NCBI GenBank assembly: GCA_009733575.1
Contig: ML769536.1
Location: 103,004 to 167,003 of the forward strand
DNA length: 64,000 bases
Source: Gymnopus androsaceus JB14
Lineage: Eukaryota; Basidiomycota; Agaricomycetes; Agaricales; Omphalotaceae
Direction: 5' to 3'
In this document: positions 1 through 11,245 of the stretch, one piece after another
How the letters are laid out: the number at the start of each line of letters is the position of its first letter
How positions within the stretch are numbered: position 1 is the first letter of the stretch
Notes under the pieces: model-generated
Databases searched by the model: none
What the model was told of the DNA's origin: nothing
What the model saw: the letters and a program-made list of their open reading frames with translations, nothing else
Program-made: the position numbers and the translations under genes

Positions 1-579
1 TACCGTTTTCGACAAAAACAGTGTTGAAGATTTGGACGAGATTGGGCTGGCTAGCGTTGGCAAAGGGAGTGGAGATGGGTACTGAGGCATAGGAAGCTGG
101 GAGTTGACCCTGGATTGGAGAAGAAGATTCAGTTAAAAATCGAAGAGTACTCCGTGGAGAGGGGTAAGGAAAACGCACAAGAATTGTCAAAGGCGATGAA
201 CGCGTCACATTCACCGCTTCAAAATACTGTCCTTCCCCAATCAGAATTATTGCAAGAGTTCCATCGTCTTGTCTAGACGGATAAATATATTCATTAGCAC
301 GACGCACCGAGGAAGACAAATAGGGCCAGCTCACAAAGACTCCACAGCATCCTGCACCTTGTTAAACTGAGCCCAGGAATTGTTTGTGTCCGCCGAGACG
401 AATATCGTTCCATCAGGACACCCCGTCAATGGGGACGTCCCGTTAGGCTTTTGGAGTTGACATGGGAGGAATTGGGGAGAGAGTGAGGAGACGAAAGGAC
501 CCAATAGCAGTAGAGGCCAAATGAGACTCAAAAATAAGGGCCGGATGCGGAGGTGCCCTAGGTAAGAGTTTGAAGGCAT
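1..579 (-). CDS. Pectinesterase (CE8), N-terminal part, cut by window edge
   Basis: The start at 579 opens a protein with a hydrophobic signal-like N-terminus (residues ~10-30, Leu/Pro/Phe rich), so the product is probably secreted. It is followed by a stretch containing CPDGTIFVSA and FNKVQDAVESL. A short intron (donor near 326, acceptor near 262) joins this to DDGTLAIILIGEGQYFEAVN. This matches the start of the fungal pectin methylesterase beta-helix, which has a 'vs...f.tIQ.Ai.slp...I.I..G.Y.E.v.v' pattern. The family removes methyl esters from plant-wall pectin. The catalytic Asp/Arg region would lie beyond the left edge, so activity cannot be judged. An upstream start at 810 in the same frame lacks a signal peptide and is less likely. 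The family call is by motif memory only. Confidence 0.6.
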
Positions 580-1035
580 TTTTGTAGGATGCACACTGGA
601 AGCACTGGTGAGCGATATACTTTCTCGAAAGTGTGACGATATCCATACCTTTATATTTTTGTTCACATCCACTGTCATCGTTGGCGCACCTGGTGTACCC
701 GCGTGACGCGCGACCTGTATAAGAAGTGTAGTGATGAGATGAACGGGCCGTGGATAGAGGACAGAAGACGGTCCGTGTTCTGCATATTGCTCTTGACAGT
801 GGACAGACAAAAATCAACAAAAAAGATAAAAATACGAAGCATTGGTGAGGAGTATACTTGAAGGCGGTCCGAGAGTGGATGGACGTTCACCGTGTGATCA
901 CAAACGCATGGACCATGGATAGAAAATGCGCGCGCACGGTGCCTGTACTGACTTCAGCTTGCTCGATGCGATTCGAGTTGGACATGGGACTACAGTCATT
1001 GAGATTCTTTATTCTGTCAATACCTAGAATTATAT
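580..1035. other. Intergenic stretch upstream of the pectinesterase
   Basis: Between two minus-strand genes. It should hold the promoter of the pectinesterase and the 3' end of urate oxidase. I see no convincing gene or repeat. Confidence 0.5.
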
Positions 1036-2429
1036 TTATTTTCTAGAGACAGTTGCTGTGATCAAACCGCTGGATGGAGTGGCGATAGTTAGTGATATAT
1101 ACTATACTATCCAGATAACCTCGTACCTCGGTGCAGCAACTGGCTGGAAAACTTCTGCCTTTGCTCTAGAGATCAAGATGAGTATCCTGAAGGCAAATCG
1201 AAACGAAAAGAAAAGCTCGCACGGGGTAAGATTATCTATTCCGATGTAGTTCAAATCCACGGGAATGTAGTGCTTGTTAGGCAGGGCATAGCTGACACTC
1301 TGGACACCGGCGTTCTCTGCGATGATCCGCTGGCCCATCTTGTACAAAGTCGCCTGTTTAGAGTGAAATCAACGAGAAGAGACACTAACAGACGGTAGAA
1401 AACATACTTGCACACTGGCACTCTCATCCTCTGCAAAGATCTCCAGAGTCGCTATCCTCGCCCTATCCAAGACCGGTGGCATCCCATACACTTCCTGGTT
1501 CAGCCTGGTCTAACGCCGGAACGATTAAATCAAGCTTCTTCTGCAAACATATGGAGATGTTCAGCTACAACGCTAAATCGCGGTAGAAGGAAGACAAACC
1601 TCATCTTTCGGCGGAGGAACACTGAAGGAAGCGAACGTGTAGTTCAAGTCGACAGAGGTAGAGAAGATACGATCATCGACCTCCTTCAGCAACGTGTACT
1701 CGTCGCGTATGAAAGATGTGAATGAAGATCCGGTGGACTTGAGTACTAAACCGAGTATCAGTATTTGAGTAGAACGTGCAGAAGAAAATGTACCCAAAAG
1801 ATCGTTGATTCCTGCACTGACGTGAGCTTGAATCTTATCCTTTCCAGCAGTAGCATCGATCTAGATCCAGATCAGTTAACCATGAAAGTAAAACGAATCA
1901 GAGCTCACTTCAGCTTTAGCAGTCCTCTTCTCTTCACCATCTCTGATGAAGGAATGAGGATGAGGTTTCCCGTCCTTTCCAACAGAAATACGACTCCAAC
2001 GCAGTTGCTCGATTTCAACAAAGGCTTTGTGAATGTGAGCGTATTTGCTGACGATATGGGTTCCCAAGTGTACAGCAAATCTTTCTGGCACCAGGATATG
2101 AGGGGAGACTTTAGCCAAATCTATCGCAGCATCATGAGAATTAAAGAACACTGAGCAAGGATATGGGCGTACAATACGTGATATTCTTCACTAGATGTTG
2201 AAACAATTCAATATGGAGATTGAACCTATCAATCTTGAAACGCACTGCTATCGGTAGCGACAACTACTCTGTTATCCGCCTCAGTATAGCTGACATTGAT
2301 ATCTCCTTCCAACAAGACTTTCACGTTGTATTCAACAATGGTATGTATTGCGCCTTCACGAACAACGCGGAAGACGCGCACAGCATCTTTTCCATAACGA
2401 GCTGAGGAGAGATACGAGAGCTCAGACAT
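1036..2429 (-). CDS. Urate oxidase (uricase)
   Basis: Oxidises urate to 5-hydroxyisourate in purine breakdown, usually in peroxisomes. From the start at 2429 the protein begins MSELSYLSSARYGKDAVRV, which contains the conserved ARYGKD motif with the catalytic Lys. Next comes LLEGDINVSYTEADN and then VVVATDS, which holds the catalytic Thr. The middle exon (about 2150-1876) has HLGTHIVSKYAHIHKAFVEI and the family signature GKPHPHSFIRDGEEKR. Later exons give FTSFIRDEYTLLKEVDDR and LPNKHYIPVDL, which has the catalytic His. The final splices give AEVFQPVAAP, then SGLITATVSRK and a stop at 1036-1038. All motifs appear in order and unbroken, so the gene looks intact. The predicted C-terminus ends in SRK rather than a classic SKL-type peroxisomal signal. 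Confidence 0.9.
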
Positions 2430-2729
2430 TAGATAGATGTGCAAGTGAGGAGAAAGGAGCTAGAGATAACGAAGGCATGATAATAATTATAGGGTTGCAA
2501 TCTAATCTAGGTTGGCCTGGCCTCGGCGGTCTTTGATTGATCCGCGGCAGCGCCTTGACGCGCTAGCAAGTCATTCCTTTTTCGCTAAGTATATGGCATC
2601 TAGACCTCCCAGTGAAGATTGTCACTGAATAAATGAGCAGCTCGACCTGCATGTATCACCGGGTGTTTCTATAGTATAATACAGGGACAGACAGGGAACG
2701 CCATCTCTTTCCTTCCTCCCAAAGTTCCC

Positions 2730-4730
2730 TTAGAAAGAAACAGGTTTTCTCGGGGGATATAGTGGCATATCACGACCTTGATCCAGCGATGCGTCGGTAA
2801 CAGTGGACTGTGAGATTATGACATTGAATTCTGACGGGGCAGGGGGAAAACCGTGCCCTCGATCCCTTCTTGGGGGACTCAAAGCACGAGTAGTAGGAGT
2901 CATGGGGCGAGAAGGAGGACGAGAATCGAACGCGTTTGTATGATATTCTCCACTGATTTTTGGGACCCCCGATTGTGGATTCTGTGAATCTTCAGGCAAG
3001 GCGAAGAGTCCAGTTAATCAACACTCACATATCTTGACACTCTCGATGCAATAGGAAAGGTCAAATGTGGGTGAGAAGTGCCAGAACTGGTGGTTTCACC
3101 CGAGAAGAGAGCGTTCGGTTCCGCATGTTTCAGTCTCTGGGCCTGTTGAGCGGAAACACGCGCATTCAATCTGTGAATAGATGTAATTCAGTATAGCTGT
3201 CTCCGTTACGATGAGATGATACTGACGAGCTAAGCAGAGTAGTTGTATACAGCTTTGAGAGCATCAGATCCCAGGAGAAAAAAGCTATAGAGATTCGAGG
3301 GAGACATCAATAAATGATTAGCTGTCCATGCGATTCGAAACTTACATTGTTGTATTCTAAACGGGTAGTATAGTATTCAGTATCCAATACAACCGTAGTA
3401 ACAGCGACATACCGGGACACTCAAAAAAACTATGGCATCGACCAGTGCTGTGAGCGCAGTCAGTGATCCTGTCTGTACAGTAACTGGAAATCGGAAATCG
3501 AGCAGTTAGTATAGAAACGGAAGCCTCCGTCCGCGATGAGTGAGCTCACCACGAATGATACGGTCTATCTGATCGTTCAAAACCGCAAAGCCCGTCCGCT
3601 TCTTCGACTGAGAAAAGTTCTAAGATTAGCCACCAATGTATGCATACCCGTCCAAAACCATTCACATACCAGACCGTATACAAGGAAACAGGCAATCGTA
3701 ACATCGGCTATTGCAGAGCTGATGAGCCATAGTCCGGGTGCTGCACTAAAATCACCGAATTTGGCAAATTGGGGGGAAATCGAGACTGCGATTGCCAGCC
3801 AGATGCTACCCGCTGAATGGGAAAGAGACAGAGAGTCAACGCATTGCATAGATTTGGGGTTTATTACTGTGTTGCGTACTGAGTGAGGCCAAAGCAAGCA
3901 GAACGACGAAAACGGTTGGAATGATTGTTCCCGTAATGACTTTGATACGCCAGGCCATAAAGATTTGAACTGGGGTCGATATCGCTGTAGTCGTTATTCC
4001 ATCTAGAGATTCAATGTTCAGTCAGGCTGGGCAAATAATCATGGTGAACTTTGCAGCGTACCAAGGCGTAAGCTAAGAAGAATTCCGTTCAACTGTCTAA
4101 CTTTCACAGAAGAAGTAATCACGCTGCTCACTCCATGGCGAAGTAACAATGAATATCTTGATTGCCTACAATAAGTGTGAGTGAACATAATTCTCAAGAA
4201 AGAAACGTTGCCGCGCACCAAAATTGAGCAAAAGCGGTTCAAACAGCAATCCGATATCACTGAAACTGTTCACTGTTTCAAGAACAAACAGATACAACAC
4301 CTGAGAAAATAGCACGTTAGGCAGGCTCGCAGAGGCAGATGGTGCAAACGCACGAAAAGTCTCATCCAGAGCTTGTCGCTATGAAAAAAAGGTCAGTTAA
4401 CGTGCGCAAAGTGATCGTCCTACTGTTACACACCCTTGAGAGGTCCGATAGTAGGTATACATCTGAGTATTGATAGTAAGCTCGTAGCGAAATGGGTCGA
4501 GGTTGGCGTAGACGAACCTGAGTAATAGCAATCTAATCAAGGCTAAAGCATGAGATCCAAAGCTCCAGGACGAACAAAATTCCGACTCACGCCATATAGA
4601 AAGATATTGAGGAGTGTCCCAACAAAAAATGGGGTATACCTGAAGATCTCGGATCAATAAGCACAGGCGTCAGTGTGGTACTAACGCACACTTCAATCAC
4701 AGTGGGAGGAGCAGGCGGTGCAGGAGGCAT
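2730..4730 (-). CDS. DUF6534 multi-pass membrane protein
   Basis: Basidiomycete membrane protein family of unknown function. The chosen start (4730) gives MPPAPPAPPTVIEV. Spliced exons follow with hydrophobic helices (for example HFLLGHSSISF spliced into NIFLYGV). Then come a helix containing LYLFVLETVNSFSDIGLLFE, a Ser/Ala helix ending PGLWLISSAIADVTIACFLV, the amphipathic linker RTGFAVLNDQIDRIIRGELT, and the helix TVQTGSLTALTALVDAIVFL. The pair 'DrlIr...TVQTGslTa' is the recognisable C-terminal part of DUF6534. The cytoplasmic tail (last ~90 residues) is Pro/Ser/Arg rich and disordered. Stop at 2730-2732. It is arranged back to back with a second DUF6534 gene at 5964, so the two may have arisen by an inverted duplication. 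No function should be inferred beyond membrane location. Confidence 0.75.
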
Positions 4731-4949
4731 ACTTGAGGAAGAGATAAAGAGAGGAATCAAGGAAGAAGAATAGACATAGGACGGAACCAATCTATATCGT
4801 ATAAGAGGGATGTTGTGTATTCCATATGAATATTAGAACATGATCGCATGTGTTGCCCAAAATAGCCTAACGAGACACACACTCATTAAACCTGCTACTC
4901 TTGACGGAACGGAATCGGAGCCATCAAAGATCAAAGAATCACAAACTAA

Positions 4950-5425
4950 TTTAGACGGTTTGTATACAACTTCAAACCGTTGATATCAGACGGATATACG
5001 GGTCCAATGCGAGAGCTTACATTCGTGGACTGCATCAGAATTACTGCCACTACTTCTGGCAACGTGGTAAGAAATGCCTATTCCGAGTAGCTGGAAACAA
5101 TCTCGGCTTGCAGTCCAATAAGAGTTTGAGGATTTTTCATTAGAGTCCGCCGGATGAGCAACATTTTGATGGGAGGAATAAGCAGTCGAGATCTCCGCGA
5201 GTGAGGCATGCTGGAATCAATAAAAAAGCGACAACGACGTGGCGGGTTCAAAAAACACCTGAGCTCCAGCTAGCATGCGCATCAGCACTGAATCGGAATC
5301 GAAATGACCAGTAGATTCAGTCACGTATTGTAGGAGTAATGGTTGGTAACGATCAATATCCATAGAGATTCGAGCAGCCAACAATTGAGTTACAGCGAGT
5401 TCAGAAGCGTCATGCTCCTAGATAT
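4950..5425 (-). CDS. Possible spliced coding fragment, unidentified
   Basis: On the minus strand an open exon (about 5415-5260) reads ASELAVTQLLAARISMDIDR and then LMRMLAGAQ, ending at a good GT donor. It joins, across a ~60-nt intron ending in CAG, to HASLAEISTAYSSHQN and continues open to about 5020. The splice signals and the helical composition look like real coding sequence. I cannot find a start, a stop or a family. It could be part of a small gene lying between the two DUF6534 genes, or a remnant. Confidence 0.25.
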
Positions 5426-5426
5426 A

Positions 5427-5963
5427 AGAGTCACATGATACGGCCGCCGCTTCATTTGAACCTATGCAATATTCTTCATATTATTCTTCGTCAAGATCTG
5501 TTGTGTACTTGCTGCAACCCCTAAATGTTACAACATCGCCGTGCACGCTGCGCGGTAGACTTCGCAATCACACCGTTGAGCCGAACGGGAAGGGAGCAAG
5601 AGAACAAGAGCGGGAATTTGGCAGTTCGGTTAAGAGCGAACGGCGCTTTTGAACGGTTCCGTTTTTTCATACGTCTTCAATGTTTCGGAATCGCATGCAA
5701 CTGTTGAACACCTGGGTAATCATAAACTTTGTCTGTCCACGCAGGCGGATATAAGCCCGGTAAAACGGAGGGCTCAGATCACCCAAAAATGATCTGCAGT
5801 CAAAGATGATGATCTGCAGTTGAGTTCGATCCGATCCAATGCATCGACTTGGTTGCATTGGTCCCGGCTACCACTGCAGATGCGATATATAGGTGTTCCC
5901 TCGGGCTTACATCTGTTGGGTTCTGGCTTAACTCACCTTCTTTCACCTTCCTTTTCTTTCACT
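5427..5963. other. Intergenic / promoter region of the + strand DUF6534 gene
   Basis: No supported gene. The last ~35 bases before the start at 5964 are rich in CTTTC/CCTTC, a pyrimidine-rich leader common before basidiomycete start codons. The phrase GATGATCTGCAGT occurs in two close copies near 5790 and 5807. Confidence 0.4.
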
Positions 5964-8134
5964 ATGGAGTCTACAACCAGCAAAATGTGGGATACGGGTT
6001 GCTTATTTTTCATCACTAATTGGAGATACCTACAGATTTACTCCTCTCTTTATTGGAACGCTTCTTAATATTTTGCTTCTTGGCGTAAGTACTAGTTATT
6101 CTCTCTGGATACCCTCCCGTTGACAGACTTCTTCGTTCAGGTCACTTCGATGCAGGTGAGGAAAATGCATATTGTTGTATTGTAGTATTTCGTCAAACGT
6201 TTGAACAGGCCCTCTACTATTTTCAAACTTACAAGAGGTAGTAATCAACTCTCTATCCATCGCCACGTCACTCATGGGCTCCAAGAGATCCTATCTGGTT
6301 TCGGCTTCTAGTTAGTATTCAAGTATTAGCTGCAGAAAACTTGATCGCTCATGGATGGTTCCAGGTATCTTACCTCACGCTTGCTGAATTGGTGAACACG
6401 ATCTGTGACATTGCTATAGTGTATGAACCCCTTATCCTTCGATACGGTAGGTCAATCCGAACGCCCCCAATTCAAGCAGTAATCGCTCACTGAATGTCAT
6501 CCAGGTTCCCCGGTTCCGTTTACCCCGAAGTGTGAGCTCAGTGACAGCCTCTTAACCTTTCCAAGCTGACTCGCTTAATCTCACAGTCCTTCCTGCAGGT
6601 GAACGCATAGAAGAATCGCTGACATTTTATGAAAACTAAAATGCATTTCCTTCATTAGACGCAGTCATTACCGCTCTCATTTCGACCCCTGTGCAATTGT
6701 TTATGGCATGGCGTATCAAAAAAATCACGAAATCGACTTTACTATGCGCTTTAACCACGTTCGCGTCGCTCTGTTCGCTTGGTGAGTGCCAAGTTGATCT
6801 CAGATGGTGGCCCCACTGATACCCTCTCGAAGCGGGCGGCGTCTGGTTATCAATATCAAGCATCACTGACAGTCCGTTCAACCAGAGCCAAAGTTCTCAA
6901 GGCCCCGATAGAACCCCGGTATGTGAAATATATCGCCCGTATTAATCGACTTATTTGAGAGCGCGCAAGGTCATCATTTGGTTAGCGTTCTCTGGAGCGA
7001 CGGATCTCTTAATCATATTTATCGTAGCGGGCTCGCTGGTCAGCTTCATGGCATATCTCCTCTCACTAACGCCCTCGTTCTAAATTGTGGCCAAGTAGAT
7101 GAAAAAGCGAAAACGTTATCACGATGCTAGCAATGACCCAGCCTTGGATTCTACATTCAATCGAGTAATAATGCGCAAGTTAAATTGTTTTATATCGATC
7201 CCGCCAGTGCTAATCTTTCTATCTAGTCAGCATCCAGACTGGATCGGTTACAGCCTTTGCTGTTCTAACGGAGCTGGTTGTTTTTCTGACTATCAATGTG
7301 AGCCCACATTTCTACACTTCCATCATTAAACCTAATTTAAATTCTCATTATCTTAGGGAGTACCATAGTTCGTATCTGATTCAGTCCTCATGACCGAATG
7401 TGCAGTGTCCGATTATTCTTCAGCTTTTTCATCTGGGACCTGATACTTTCGAAACTATATACCAACTCTCTTCTGACATCGTGAACGAATCCTTGCATCT
7501 CATTCGAATTTTTGTGCTTATCGTTCTGCTCGTAGGCTCAACTCACGACCTCCAAAAGGTAACCAGAAATCCTAGACTCCCGGCTCCAAACGCCCTTTTC
7601 CTGGGTGAATCCCCGACCACTACTATGCAAACAGTCAGCACTTCCTTGCAGGTACGTCTTGAGCTAGGTAATGGCGCATTAGTTGGTTAATCTCTGGTTC
7701 CAAAGACTGAAGATATTATGAGGAGTCGAAGAACAGTCAGTTATCTCGCACACCTTTTCTTCTCCCGCTGATCGATGGGTCGAGTATAGAGCATTACTGA
7801 TCCTGACATTGAGCTTTACCAGCTAAATACATCTCCCAAAAGCCTACTTTCGCTTCCACCGACATCAAAACCTCCTGTCAACGGGAATCAATCCCCGGCA
7901 CCAAGACCGAGATATGATAGCTCTCCAACACATGCAATTCTAGCACCTTTCCCTCGAACTAGCTCAGTCATTGATATCAATAGGAACAATCCGAGCTCCC
8001 GTTATAATGATCGGAAACCTGCTATATATCCCCCTACTAAGGATTTCGAAGTGGGTGGCCAGGCTGTAACCGTCTCTCCGATGGATCTGGAATCTGGTCG
8101 AGGAATGGTTTATCAATCATCAGGACGTTTTTAA
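5964..8134 (+). CDS. DUF6534 multi-pass membrane protein
   Basis: Same family as the minus-strand gene at 2730-4730. The start at 5964 gives MESTTSK, then by splicing FTPLFIGTLLNILLLG, the usual first helix. A 15-nt micro-exon (6141-6155, VTSMQ) appears to follow. Later exons give VLAAENLIAHGWF, LAELVNTICDIAIVYEPLIL, and the DUF6534-type segment ALISTPVQLFMAWRIKKIT. Then come a helix around WLAFSGATDLLIIFIVAGS and a C-terminal domain with FFFSFFIWDLIL-like and SKLYTNSLLTSLNAR segments. The ~100-residue tail is Pro/Ser rich (SPAPRPRYDSSPTHAILAPF) and ends MVYQSSGRF at TAA 8132-8134. Role unknown. Exon borders in the N-terminal half are by eye only. Confidence 0.7.
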
Positions 8135-8490
8135 TACAGTAGATGCTTTAGTGTTGCTATACTTTGGTACTTGACACATGGACATTGCATGGACACTGCA
8201 TGGATAAATATAGAGAGGGCTAACTCAACATTCTCAAGTGCTTGACATAAGCTGGAGCAGTTGGTGCAAGAAAACAATCCATATTCCAGGACAGTTCAAG
8301 TACAGTACAACACCACAATCACTAACATATTGTTACAAGTGGCACTAGTTGAATAATGCCATCATCCCGATTCTTTTTTTTGTTCGTTTTCCTTCTTCTT
8401 GCCGAGTAGCACTAGTTGAATAATGCATTCCGATCCTTGTTTTTTTTAAATATTTTCTGGAGCTGTTCGGAGCGGCGGGCCATGCGAAAA
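8135..8490. other. Convergent 3' intergenic region with a short direct repeat
   Basis: This lies between the 3' ends of two converging genes. The 18-mer GCACTAGTTGAATAATGC occurs twice, near 8342 and 8408, each followed by a T-rich tract. This is a local duplication of about 65 bp. Confidence 0.5.
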
Positions 8491-11245
8491 TCAAGCAAAA
8501 ACAAGAACGTTGTAGCTCTCGACAGTATGTTCTTCGCCCTGGTAAGGGAATTGTGCTATTCACGCACCACATGAGTCAGGAGCATCAGTATATTCGTAAG
8601 ATCTTACCGTAGCCTCCAACTTTGACTTTGCCGGGGAACACGATAGTAGAAGAAATCGCTCCTTGTGCTATAAAGAGGGATTCCCTATCTTCTCCCATAC
8701 CTCCTCTAATAATCAAGTAGTAAGTGACAAAAATACATGTACCCGAGGTAAACTCACCGAACGGGTACAGCCCCGCCGGCGAGTGCTTCGAGAGAGAACC
8801 TTCCGGATACTGAAGCCCAACGAACGGACGATTGATTTCCAATGAGAACCTCGTAGCCTTCGCTGATCTGAAATGAGCTCAAGTGAGCAACAAAAGAAAG
8901 GTATTTTGTATGGCACCCGACTGACCACAATTTCCCTCCCGCCGTAGCTGATGTACATCGTGCCACGATCAATCTTGCCGGGTTCTGCAGTGTTCAGCGC
9001 AGAAAATCAGAAACGAAACAGACGTCGAATTACACAAAAATACATACGAATCCCTCCCTAGGGTGACGAACAGTTAATAGTAGATTCATTTTGGGTTCTG
9101 CGGCGCTTACCTCGTAGGGTGCACGAGCGACGACTATCTGTCTTCCATCAGCTTCCCGACCACCCACGATTGCGTTAGAAGGGAGCAGTCCCTTCCCAGG
9201 AACCTAAACAAAGTGTAATCAGTAACCCGTACACACGCTGAGGAAAACCATCTGTTACCCAATAAACACTCTGGCGGATAACAACACCAGGGGAATCGAC
9301 AGCGGGAGGTGGAGCTCTCACCTACATCCAAAACCAGTCGTTAAAGTTACGGTATGAATCTTGAAGACATAGTGACCTACACCCGTTCCCAATGGTCCTT
9401 GCAATACTGTTCAAACGTATTCAAAGGAGGATACTGCGGCACAAATCCACTTCCAAAATACTTTTGAATAAAGGTCATAGTGACCATGTAATCTGGAGAC
9501 TTGAGCTGCTGAGGAGAATATTTGACGCTTTCATGGAAGACAGAATTTTGGGTAATCTGCTTGCTTTCGAGGCGCGTTTCGTGTCCAATGACGGGTCGGA
9601 TGTAAATAGGAGTTTCCATGTAGGCATTGTGTGGCTGAGAGGTACCCCAAGCTTCAGGTGCGGCTTGGGCGTAGGATCGTAAGAAATCGAGGTCTAGGTT
9701 AACGAGAGATTGAATTTCTCCCTGTTATATTACATTCAAACGAATCAAGAGCGTTGAAGATTGAACTCACTGCCATCCAAAAGACCGCGATATCGGCCAG
9801 CTCATGGCGCTCATAGCCTCCGCCGACATCAGAGTGAGCTCCTGCGAACCAAACCTATGTGACAAAGCTCAGTAGTAAAAGCAATAGGGTAGCGAGGATT
9901 TTACCTGTTTGAGGATTTGACCGGATTTCAATCCGCCCTCGGGAGTCGTCCAAAGAGTGGGAAGGAACTTCTTCCGATTTTCCTGCATAGAGACTCCATG
10001 AAGAGCAACCTTGACTGTCGCCGGGAGAGTTGTATCGCTGATGTTCAAAGCATCGATCTCTTTATAGACCGAGCCGACAGTATCCCAGACTCCAACGAGT
10101 CTAGTCGTTAAAAATGTTATCAATGAAACATGAAAGCACCCATGGGAAACATACTTGATAGTAGGGTGTCGAGTGTCGGGAGGAATGGTGGGGGTTTCCT
10201 TGTCTATAAGTTGGCGCCAAATCTCGAAGAAGAGTCCGAGGTTGTGACGAGTCAATAAACCGATGCTGTCCTAAGGTGTTGTCTGCCGTGTTAGTATGGT
10301 TTGGCACACGCTGTGAAAGAGCTCGACGACCCACAATCAATCCGGATATTTTCCTCGCGGTATAAGCGCCTCTGTTGGTGAAGATGTGAAAAAATGGTCC
10401 TAATATATGTATGCCAATCTTATTACCTGGAGAAGCTATGGGAGACAGGTCAAATACGGGTTTGGCTATATTGGAAAAAGCAGTTCTCACCCAAAAAGAC
10501 AGATTTCGTCCCCGTCCTCAAAGTTCTGAGCGATGAATACATAGGCATCACGGATCTTACTCGCTACAAAGCGTTTGAGATACTGAATAATCGACCAGAG
10601 AGTCTTACTCACCGACGGCAGTTCCAAGGGCCTCTATGTATAAGTGTCGTTGAATTACCAGTGAATTATTCAAAGTTGAAGTTGAAGCAACGTACGCATG
10701 GCGGTCGTCCCAGTGACAGGGTCACCTTTGAAGTTGGCTTCAGAGCCTACGCCACTCTGATAAAAGACAACTTGTTTGTTTCCATTCCTAGACACCGACG
10801 GTTTCAGCAAGACCCCAAGAGTTCCTATATTGCTTACGCATCAACAGCTTTCACGGAGCGCGCTGTGTATTATTTGATCAGGATGGGATCCTGGATGGAC
10901 AACGAACGAAGCTCACCAAGGCGCAATACATTTGTAGCATACTGCTGGTTCCCACCGCCGTAAACGACTGGCAGCGAAACGCTCGTATCAGAGCTTGAAA
11001 AAAGCCAAACTAGATTATCAACATACGAGCAAGAGAAATCTGTTGTTCTAAAAGAAACGAATGATGAGCTGGTATTCTAGTACTGGACAGCGGCCTCTTC
11101 TTACCAGCGTTCAAATGTAGACTCTCGTCCATAGCTACATTATGAGGGTTAGCATTGAGGACTAAGGATAAATAAATCTCTTACTAGGCGGCGCCAGAGC
11201 CCCGTCCATACCAGTTCCATCGCAGAAGACAAGCAAAGTTTTCAT
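8491..11245 (-). CDS. DUF2235 (Tle1-like) alpha/beta hydrolase with C-terminal DM9 repeats
   Basis: The start at 11245 gives MKTLLVFCDGTGMDG, the standard opening of DUF2235, a family related to T6SS phospholipase effectors. Exons follow with SDTSVSLPVVYGGGNQQYAT, then LFG-FS-RGAYTARKISGLI, the Ser nucleophile elbow GFSRG. The second and third residues of the elbow come from a 9-nt micro-exon at 10427-10435, flanked by two 55-bp introns. Next are VGVWDTVGSVYKEIDAL, WFAGAHSDVGGGY (catalytic His region) and a long helical segment to about 9370. The C-terminal ~200 residues carry AIVGGREADGRQIVVARAPY, ISYGGREI..YEVL, then FPGKVKVGGY and GEEHTVESYNVLVFA. These are the PGK, YGGrE and YeVL marks of two DM9 (DUF3421) repeats, a domain known as a mannose-binding lectin in some animals. 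The protein may be an esterase or lipase with a carbohydrate-binding tail; that role is inference. Confidence 0.8.

Noticed and set aside
10394..10963. 189-codon plus-strand ORF
   Set aside because: It lies antisense over exons of the DUF2235 gene, whose motifs are clear on the other strand.
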